From positions 1-53,351 of the forward strand of contig UQTR01000005.1 in the NCBI GenBank assembly GCA_900544065.1: a stretch of 53,351 nt of DNA, given 5' to 3'. The translations under genes and the position numbers were made by a program. Origin of the DNA: an uncultured Collinsella sp. Lineage in GTDB: Bacteria; Actinomycetota; Coriobacteriia; Coriobacteriales; Coriobacteriaceae. The notes under the pieces are model-generated. The model made no database searches. It was not told the DNA's origin and worked only from the letters and a program-made list of their open reading frames with translations. Of the stretch, positions 47,760 to 53,351 are shown in pieces; position 1 is the stretch's first letter; each line of letters starts with the position of its first letter.

Positions 47760-47800
47760 GAACTAACTGCATATCGGGCGAATACGAAGGGGCCCTGTCC

Positions 47801-49051
47801 ATGAAATACACCAAGCTCGAGCGTAACTGGGTTATGTACGATGTGGGCAACTCGGCCCTCGTGTTGCTCAATACCTCGGTGGTGCCCATCTACTTTAACG
47901 CCATCAATACCGGTGCTTCCTCGGCAGACCTGGTGGTCGCCTGGGGCAACGCGCAGACGATCGCCTCGCTGGTCATTGCCATGCTCATGCCCATTCTGGG
48001 CGCGCTTGCCGATTACGCCGGCAACAAGATCAAGTTCTTCTTGGGCTTCTTCCTCACGGGTCTGGTTCTTTGCCTGGCGCAGGCTATCCCAATGTCCGCC
48101 ATGGCGTTTTTGACCGTGTACGTGCTGTGCACCATCGGCCTTAACTCTTCTATGACGTTCTACGACGCTATGCTGCCCGACATTACCACCGACGAGCGCA
48201 TGGACGCCGTGTCCAGCTCGGGCTATGCCTGGGGCTACATCGGTTCCACCGTGCCGTTCATCGTCTGCCTGGCGCTTATCATGGGTGGCCCCGCTCTTGG
48301 CGTCCCCACCATGCTGGCAACGCGTCTGTCGTTTGTCATCACCGGTGCCTGGTGGCTCATCTTCACCCTGCCGCTCATTCGCACCTATAAGCAAAAGTAC
48401 GGTCGCGAGCGCGGTCCCGAGGACACCATCGGCCACATCGTGGGCGGCGTGTTCTCCGAGGTCGGACACACCATGCGCGAGATCGCCCACAACAAGACCG
48501 TGCTGGTCTACATGATCGCGTTCTTCTTCTACATCGACGGTGTGCACACGGTCATTTCCATGGCAACCAGCTACGGATCGGCTCTGGGCATCGACTCGAC
48601 CCAACTGGTGCTGGCTCTGCTCGTTACGCAGTTTGTGGCCTTCCCGTCCGCCATCATCTACGGCAAGCTCGCCGGTCGCGTGGGTACGCTCAACATGATC
48701 ATGGTGGCCGTCGCCGCCTACATGGGCATTGTGCTCTTTGCCGCGTTTTTCTTAAAGACCGCCTTTGAGTTTTGGGTGCTCGCCATTTTGGTCGGCTTGT
48801 TCCAGGGTGGCGTGCAGGCGCTCAGCCGCAGCTATTTTGGCCGCATCATCCCCAAGGAAAAGTCCAACGAGTACTACGGCTTCTTCGATATCTTTGGCCG
48901 TTATGCAAGCGTTATGGGCACCTTCCTGGTGTCGGTTGTCACCTCGCTGACCGGCAACCCGTCGCTGGGCGTCCTTTCTATTGGCGTTCTGCTGGTTGTT
49001 GGCTTTGTGCTGCTGGTCCGTCTGTCCCGCATGGCTCAGGCGGCGGCGTAG
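47801..49051 (+). CDS. Major facilitator superfamily transporter (UMF1/Atg22-like)
   Basis: A 416-residue protein with about twelve transmembrane helices. The N-terminal YDVGNSALVLLNTSVVP and the DYAGNKIK loop match the UMF1/Atg22-type MFS subgroup, whose bacterial members have no established substrate. AAGGGG precedes the ATG by ten bases. It lies between the phospholipase-like gene and the glycosyltransferase, apparently with its own promoter. Confidence 0.85.
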   Translation: MKYTKLERNWVMYDVGNSALVLLNTSVVPIYFNAINTGASSADLVVAWGNAQTIASLVIAMLMPILGALADYAGNKIKFFLGFFLTGLVLCLAQAIPMSAMAFLTVYVLCTIGLNSSMTFYDAMLPDITTDERMDAVSSSGYAWGYIGSTVPFIVCLALIMGGPALGVPTMLATRLSFVITGAWWLIFTLPLIRTYKQKYGRERGPEDTIGHIVGGVFSEVGHTMREIAHNKTVLVYMIAFFFYIDGVHTVISMATSYGSALGIDSTQLVLALLVTQFVAFPSAIIYGKLAGRVGTLNMIMVAVAAYMGIVLFAAFFLKTAFEFWVLAILVGLFQGGVQALSRSYFGRIIPKEKSNEYYGFFDIFGRYASVMGTFLVSVVTSLTGNPSLGVLSIGVLLVVGFVLLVRLSRMAQAAA

Positions 49052-49153
49052 GGCAATCGGGCTCAGTGCAGCAATTGTGCCTATCTGCAGTACTCTTTTG
49101 GAAGTAGCCGCATAAATCATTCTGACTTCCGAGCAATGTTTAGCCCAAGTGGG

Positions 49154-49159
49154 TATGAT
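49154..49159 (+). promoter_or_regulatory. -10-like box (TATGAT)
   Basis: Lies upstream of the hairpin at 49177 and the glycosyltransferase ribosome site; a start near 49166 would place the terminator hairpin in the 5' leader. Confidence 0.35.
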
Positions 49160-49176
49160 GGAATCAGCTAGGTCGC

Positions 49177-49211
49177 GGGGCGTCGCCTGTGTTTGGCGGC
49201 GCCCCGTTTTT
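49177..49211 (+). terminator. Terminator in the glycosyltransferase leader
   Basis: Stem 49177-49187 with 49195-49205, one wobble, then GTTTTTGTG. AAGGAGGG of the next gene begins eight bases later. Confidence 0.75.
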
Positions 49212-49233
49212 GTGTTGCAAGGAGGGTAAAGGT

Positions 49234-50421
49234 ATGAACGCCACGGTTGTGATCCCAACATATTGGGCGGGCGATGATACCCAAGCAAACGCTCCCGGCA
49301 CCTACGATCACTCGACGTCGCTCAATGCCGCCAACCCGGAGCTCGATCGCTGCCTGACTTCGCTCGAACAGGTGCGCGACATTCCGCGCATCATTCTCTT
49401 GGTGGTCTGTCCGGTTTCCGCCACGGCCGACGTATCCCATCGCGTGCACGAAATCGTTAATGCGCATCCCACACTTAAGGTCACCATCGTTACCAATACT
49501 CAGGCTTCGCGTGTTGCCGACCGCGTGGCGCAGATTGCGCCCAAAGGCTCGGGCGAGTGCGTGAGCCTGCGCGGCTACGGCGCCATCCGCAACATGGGTC
49601 TTGCCTGCGCGGCGGTGCTGGGGCACGACGCGGTCGTGTTTTTGGATGACGACGAGACCGTCATCGATGCCGACTTTATGAAGCGTGCGACCTATGCACT
49701 GGGTCAACAGACGCGTCAGGGCCTGCCGATTTTAGTCAAGAGCGGATACTTTTACGATCGCGACGGGTCGCCGCTGGCTCCCACGGACAAAGTGGGCATT
49801 TGCCATCGCTGGTGGACCAAGCGTATCGAGTTCAATCGCTGGATGAAAAAGGCGCTCTCGGGCACCCGCATCTCGCGCTCCAATTACGTATGCGGCGGCC
49901 TGATGGCCCTGCACGCCCGCGCCTTTACGCGCGTGGCCTTCGACCCGTTTATCACCCGCGGCGAGGATCTGGACTATCTCTTTAACATGCGCATGTTTGG
50001 CTATGACGTGTGGTTCGATAACGAGTGGACCGTGCGCCACCTGCCGCCCGAGTCCGAGAAGCGCTCGCCGCGCTTTATGCAGGACGTGTACCGTTGGTAC
50101 TACGAGCGGGCTAAGCTGACGTTCGCTGCGCATCAAAAGGAGCTCATTCCGGTTACGGCCGCATCGCTCATGCCCTATCCGGGTCCGTGGATCTCGCGCG
50201 AGCTCGACGACCGCGTGCGCAAGACCGCCATGGTTCGCAGCATGTTTACCCGCGAGCACGAGGGGTATCTGCGCATCTGGCGTCATGGTATTGACGAGGC
50301 CAAGACCTATGCCCGCCAAAACGCCGCAAGCTACCTGCGTTTTCAGAGTTTCTGGCCCAAGATCATGGACGAACTTTGGCGCGACGCACAGCTGATTAGC
50401 ATCCTGGAGGGGGCTGAATGA
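49234..50421 (+). CDS. Family 2 (GT-A) glycosyltransferase
   Basis: The 395-residue cytoplasmic enzyme opens with ATVVIPTYW, has the nucleotide-sugar and metal motif FLDDDETV, and a later acceptor-domain TRGEDLDYLFN segment. No membrane helices are evident, so it probably transfers sugar to a cytoplasmic or membrane-associated acceptor. AAGGAGGG precedes the ATG at 49234; the extension to 49189 is rejected. Its stop overlaps the start of the second LytS gene (ATGA), an unusual coupling of an enzyme with a two-component sensor. Confidence 0.87.
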   Translation: MNATVVIPTYWAGDDTQANAPGTYDHSTSLNAANPELDRCLTSLEQVRDIPRIILLVVCPVSATADVSHRVHEIVNAHPTLKVTIVTNTQASRVADRVAQIAPKGSGECVSLRGYGAIRNMGLACAAVLGHDAVVFLDDDETVIDADFMKRATYALGQQTRQGLPILVKSGYFYDRDGSPLAPTDKVGICHRWWTKRIEFNRWMKKALSGTRISRSNYVCGGLMALHARAFTRVAFDPFITRGEDLDYLFNMRMFGYDVWFDNEWTVRHLPPESEKRSPRFMQDVYRWYYERAKLTFAAHQKELIPVTAASLMPYPGPWISRELDDRVRKTAMVRSMFTREHEGYLRIWRHGIDEAKTYARQNAASYLRFQSFWPKIMDELWRDAQLISILEGAE

Positions 50422-51761
50422 TCGACCGCCGCGCCCAGCGCGATAATTCAATTTCAATCTTTCGCATCATCGCCGTTGTTTGCGCCGTTTGCGTGTTGGC
50501 GTACTTTATCTTTGCCCTGGCGACTGGCATTGAGCCGATTGCCACGGTGATCGCCTGTACGCTGCTGTGCATCTTCCTGTGCATCTTTATCTATTTGACG
50601 CTCAATCCCGATTCGGTACGCTCCCAGTACACCGAGGAGACGCTCTCGGTTGCCTCGGCCATGCTCGAGGACATTAAGGGCGGCCTGACGCAGGAATCGG
50701 CGCTTTTGGTGTGCCGGCGTATCCTGCCCGAGACACGTGCCATGACCGTTGCCATCACCGATGAGAGCAACGTGCTGGCCTGCGTGGGCGAGTTCGAGGA
50801 AAAGCTGCTGCCCGATTCGCCCATTCACACGCTTGCCACGCGCTACGTCATTGAGCATGGCATCGTGCAGTCGTTCAACCGCGTGGTGGACGTGGTGGGT
50901 TCGGATGGCTCGCACAACCATGTTCCCGCCGGTATCATCGCGCCCATCAAAGTGGGCGACCGCACCGTCGGTACGCTCAAGTTCTACTACAAGACCCCGC
51001 GCGCCGTCGACCGTACCCAGTATGCGCTCGCCTCGGGCTTTGCCGAGATCCTGTCCACGCAGCTCGCCATCCACGAGCTCGAGGTGCAAAAGGAACTGAC
51101 GGCACGTGCCGAGGTGCGTGCCCTGCAGGCGCAGATCAATCCGCACTTTCTGTTCAACACGCTCAACACCATCGCGTCGTTTACGCGCACCGATCCGCTG
51201 CGTGCCCGCGAGCTGCTGCGCGAGTTCTCCTCGTTCTATCGCGCCACGCTCGACAACTCGGGGTCGCTTATCCCGGTCTCGCGCGAGGTTGCCCAGACCA
51301 AGCGCTACCTGACGTTTGAGAAGGCGCGCTTTGGCGAGGACCGCGTACTGGCGACCTTCGATGTCTCCGAGGATGTCGAGGACGCGTTGGTCCCGGCCTT
51401 TGTAATCCAGCCCATTGTCGAGAACGCCGTGCGGCATGGCATGGGCGATGGCGATGCCCTGCAGATCGATGTGACCGTCCATCAAGACGGTGACGACGCA
51501 ATCCTGATTGCCGTGGCCGACAACGGCGTGGGCATGGACGAGGGCACCGCCGCCAGGCTGTTTGATGAGCGCTCCGCCCGCCCCGATGCCAGTTCCCCGC
51601 AAGGCGGCGGCGCTGGCGTGGCCATGCACAATATTTCTGAGCGCATCCATCGCTTTTATGGACCGCACTCTTATACGCGCGTCGAATCGGCGCCGGGCAA
51701 GGGCACCAAAGTGCTCCTGCATCTTGATTTGTCAGAGAGCATCTTTGACATTCAAGAGTAA
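50418..51761 (+). CDS. LytS/YehU-family sensor histidine kinase (copy 2)
   Basis: A 447-residue paralogue of the 44505 sensor: two N-terminal helices (about 15-60), a GAF-like region (about 75-215), His243 in QINPHFLFN, and GHKL ATPase motifs (IVENAVRHG, DNGVGMD). The start overlaps the glycosyltransferase stop by four bases, and a LytTR regulator follows. Shared blocks such as LASGFAEILSTQLA and YYKTP/YYPR show that the two sensors arose by duplication. Confidence 0.93.
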   Translation: MIDRRAQRDNSISIFRIIAVVCAVCVLAYFIFALATGIEPIATVIACTLLCIFLCIFIYLTLNPDSVRSQYTEETLSVASAMLEDIKGGLTQESALLVCRRILPETRAMTVAITDESNVLACVGEFEEKLLPDSPIHTLATRYVIEHGIVQSFNRVVDVVGSDGSHNHVPAGIIAPIKVGDRTVGTLKFYYKTPRAVDRTQYALASGFAEILSTQLAIHELEVQKELTARAEVRALQAQINPHFLFNTLNTIASFTRTDPLRARELLREFSSFYRATLDNSGSLIPVSREVAQTKRYLTFEKARFGEDRVLATFDVSEDVEDALVPAFVIQPIVENAVRHGMGDGDALQIDVTVHQDGDDAILIAVADNGVGMDEGTAARLFDERSARPDASSPQGGGAGVAMHNISERIHRFYGPHSYTRVESAPGKGTKVLLHLDLSESIFDIQE

Positions 51762-51833
51762 AATAAAAGGCTATGGGCTCAACGCCAAGCGGCGGATGCC
51801 CAGCGTAGTTTGATGACGAAAGGTATAATCCCT

Positions 51834-52550
51834 ATGCTGCGTGCGATGATTGTGGATGATGAGGCCCCGGCCCGTTCGGAACTTCGCTTCTTGCTCGAGC
51901 AGACGGGCAAGATCGGCACGATCACTGAGGCGTCGAGCGTCCGCTCCGCCATTGAGATGCTGATGGAAAGCCGCGTCGATGTCGTATTTCTCGATATCTC
52001 GATGCCTGGTGCTTCTGGTCTGCAGCTTGCCGAGGCGCTGCATAAGCTTAAGAATCCGCCGGCGATTGTGTTTGTGACCGCGTATAGCGATCATGCCGTC
52101 GAGGCGTTCGACGTAGATGCCGTCGATTACCTAATGAAGCCGGTTGAGGAGGCACGCCTGGATCGCGCGATCGAGAAGGTCATGCAGCACGCCAAGCCCG
52201 TCACGGACAGCAAAGCCACCATCGAGCGCATTCCGGTGGAAAAGGGCGGCCGTAAAGTCCTCATTCCCGTGGATGACATTCGCTTCATCATGGCCAAGGA
52301 CGATTACTCCTGTATCTATACCGTCGATGATCGTTTTCTATCGACGACTTCGCTTGCGCAGTTCGAGGCCAAGCTTTGCGACTTTGGCTTCTTTCGCGTT
52401 CATCGCCGCTATATCGTTAACTTGGCGTGCGTCACGGATGTCGAGACGGTGCCCTCGGGCGCTATCCAACTGGGCATTACGGGCGTCGACGAACGCGTGC
52501 CGGTTTCGCGCCGCCGCGTCGTGCCGCTCAAGAAGGCCCTGAGTCTCTAG
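51834..52550 (+). CDS. LytTR-family response regulator (copy 2)
   Basis: A 238-residue regulator: receiver with DDE at 8-10, Asp54 in FLDISMPG and Lys in LMKPVE; LytTR domain with IRFIMAKDD and FFRVHRRYIVNL. The ATG at 51834 aligns with copy 1 and has GAAAGG ten bases upstream; in-frame TTG/ATG at 51810-51813 are less likely. TATAAT at 51824-51829 lies directly before it and could give a nearly leaderless transcript, but no -35 is evident, so co-transcription with the sensor is simpler. Confidence 0.93.
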   Translation: MLRAMIVDDEAPARSELRFLLEQTGKIGTITEASSVRSAIEMLMESRVDVVFLDISMPGASGLQLAEALHKLKNPPAIVFVTAYSDHAVEAFDVDAVDYLMKPVEEARLDRAIEKVMQHAKPVTDSKATIERIPVEKGGRKVLIPVDDIRFIMAKDDYSCIYTVDDRFLSTTSLAQFEAKLCDFGFFRVHRRYIVNLACVTDVETVPSGAIQLGITGVDERVPVSRRRVVPLKKALSL

Positions 52551-52557
52551 CACACTG

Positions 52558-52605
52558 GCCCCGCAGCTCGGTAGACCAATTGTCTGCGGAGCCGTGGGGC
52601 TTTTT
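52558..52605 (+). terminator. Terminator after the second two-component system
   Basis: GCCCC (52558-52562) and GGGGC (52596-52600) close a longer imperfect stem with inner GCTC/GAGC, followed by TTTTTGCAT. Confidence 0.65.
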
Positions 52606-52641
52606 GCATATACGTCGAATCGGTTTTGCAGAAGGGATCCC

Positions 52642-53109
52642 ATGAACAGTGCAAGCGCCAAGCGCATCGACATCATCTCGGACACCCACGGCTATCTTTC
52701 GCCCACGCTTCTGGACGAGCTCAAGGGCGCAGATCTGATCATCCACGCCGGAGACCTCACCTCAGAGATGGATTACGAGCATCTATGCACCATCGCCCCC
52801 GTGCGAGCGGTCCTAGGAAACAACGACTACTACCGCGACTACGGTCCGGATGTGGACCGTGTGGCCATCTTCACCTACGAAGGACTCAAATTCGCCGTAG
52901 CCCACTACCGTGAAGACCTGCCCGTGGGATCCGTAGACGTAGCCATCAACGGTCACACCCACGTAACCAAAGAAGCCCAAGTAGGCCGCTGCCTAGTCCT
53001 CAACCCCGGCAGCGCCAGCTACCCCAGAGGCACCAGAGGCCCCACCATGGCCAGAATGCTTGTCAAAGACGGCAAGATCCTGAGCACCAAGTTTATTGAC
53101 TTGGAGTAA
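52642..53109 (+). CDS. YfcE/MJ0936-family metallophosphodiesterase
   Basis: A 155-residue calcineurin-like phosphoesterase with all metal motifs in order: SDTHG, IHAGDL, GNND, and NGHTH near the C-terminus. Length is normal for the YfcE group, which hydrolyses simple phosphodiesters in vitro; physiological substrate unknown. GAAGGGA precedes the ATG at 52642, and the longer frame from 52594 runs through the terminator and is rejected. Confidence 0.93.
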   Translation: MNSASAKRIDIISDTHGYLSPTLLDELKGADLIIHAGDLTSEMDYEHLCTIAPVRAVLGNNDYYRDYGPDVDRVAIFTYEGLKFAVAHYREDLPVGSVDVAINGHTHVTKEAQVGRCLVLNPGSASYPRGTRGPTMARMLVKDGKILSTKFIDLE

Positions 53110-53116
53110 CCGCAAC

Positions 53117-53153
53117 AAAAACAGGGGATGCAGACCGCATCCCCTGTTTTTCT
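53117..53153. terminator. Terminator after yfcE-like gene
   Basis: Perfect eleven-base stem (53121-53131 with 53137-53147), AAAAA before and TTTTCTTT after, so usable from both strands. Confidence 0.88.
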
Positions 53154-53330
53154 TTGAGCAAAAGGTAGAGTCCCAACAAGAATAATCAGACCAACCCCGC
53201 CGAGGAGAACGGGGCCGCCGAGCCGCGGAAGCGGCGAGGAACAACAACGGCTCGAACAATGTGACGGCAGGGAGGGTCTCCGGGGCCGAGGGCGGGGGTT
53301 AAGTTTGCTGCTCTACAGTCCTGCGCAAGA

Positions 53331-53351
53331 CGGAAAGCACATTAAGTGCTT
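53331..53351. repeat. Solitary arm of the phased repeat at the window edge
   Basis: CGGAAAGCACATTA matches the array arm consensus over its first ten to eleven bases. The window ends before a partner could appear, so this may be the first unit of a third array. The stretch 53155-53330 shows nothing else I can identify. Confidence 0.4.

Overview
The window is GC-rich, gene-dense DNA of an actinobacterial anaerobe, most likely a Collinsella-like member of the Coriobacteriia. The pointers are an actinobacterial kinase / FHA / PP2C / RodA-PBP / PknB cell-division operon, a large single-chain pyruvate:ferredoxin oxidoreductase, a membrane-bound LuxR regulator, LytS/LytTR two-component pairs and a cellobiose-type PTS. 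The genus assignment is inference from gene content; no rRNA is present to confirm it.

Layout. 1-350: hairpins and tRNA-like fragments without a convincing complete gene. 351-10549 (minus strand): a six-gene envelope-signalling operon transcribed right to left, consisting of a PknA-like kinase, FhaA, FhaB, the PstP phosphatase, an FtsW/RodA-penicillin-binding-protein fusion and PknB with four PASTA repeats. 10989-16303 (plus): a membrane protein with two LuxR DNA-binding domains, followed by an ABC exporter (two permeases, one ATPase) and a membrane-anchored protein of unknown function. 16407-21481: a YcxB-like membrane protein, then the recombination/replication set dnaX, ybaB, recR, interrupted by one small reverse-strand gene. 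21727-25420: an exported Ser/Gly-rich protein, a Ser/Thr kinase broken by a 5-bp tandem duplication, and an FHA protein. 25874-29413: nifJ. 29697-32243 (minus): an AAA/DUF4143 ATPase with three upstream direct repeats, an unknown protein and a DUF3830 cyclophilin-like protein. 32846-33808: carbamate kinase. 34182-39678: a beta-glucoside PTS operon (PRD regulator, EIIA, EIIB, EIIC, 6-phospho-beta-glucosidase). 40132-41166 (minus): a membrane-anchored C39-like peptidase. 41527-44387: an APC permease with an amidohydrolase. 44505-52550: two LytS/LytTR two-component systems flanking a PlcC-like protein, an MFS transporter and a glycosyltransferase translationally coupled to the second sensor. 52642-53109: a YfcE-type phosphodiesterase.

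Two kinds of noncoding repeat stand out. One is a strictly phased array: 15-base arms, inverted across 18-base spacers, recurring every 62 bp. It occurs with identical geometry in two intergenic regions 29 kb apart (10708-10846 and 39847-40018), with solitary arms at 34018 and 53331. The other is a REP-like family with GGGGACGTTC and TGTCCCCAATG cores near 25420, 33935, 39775 and 40080. The phased array, the tandem TM-LuxR protein, the FtsW-PBP fusion and the frameshifted kinase-FHA module are the most promising items for follow-up.
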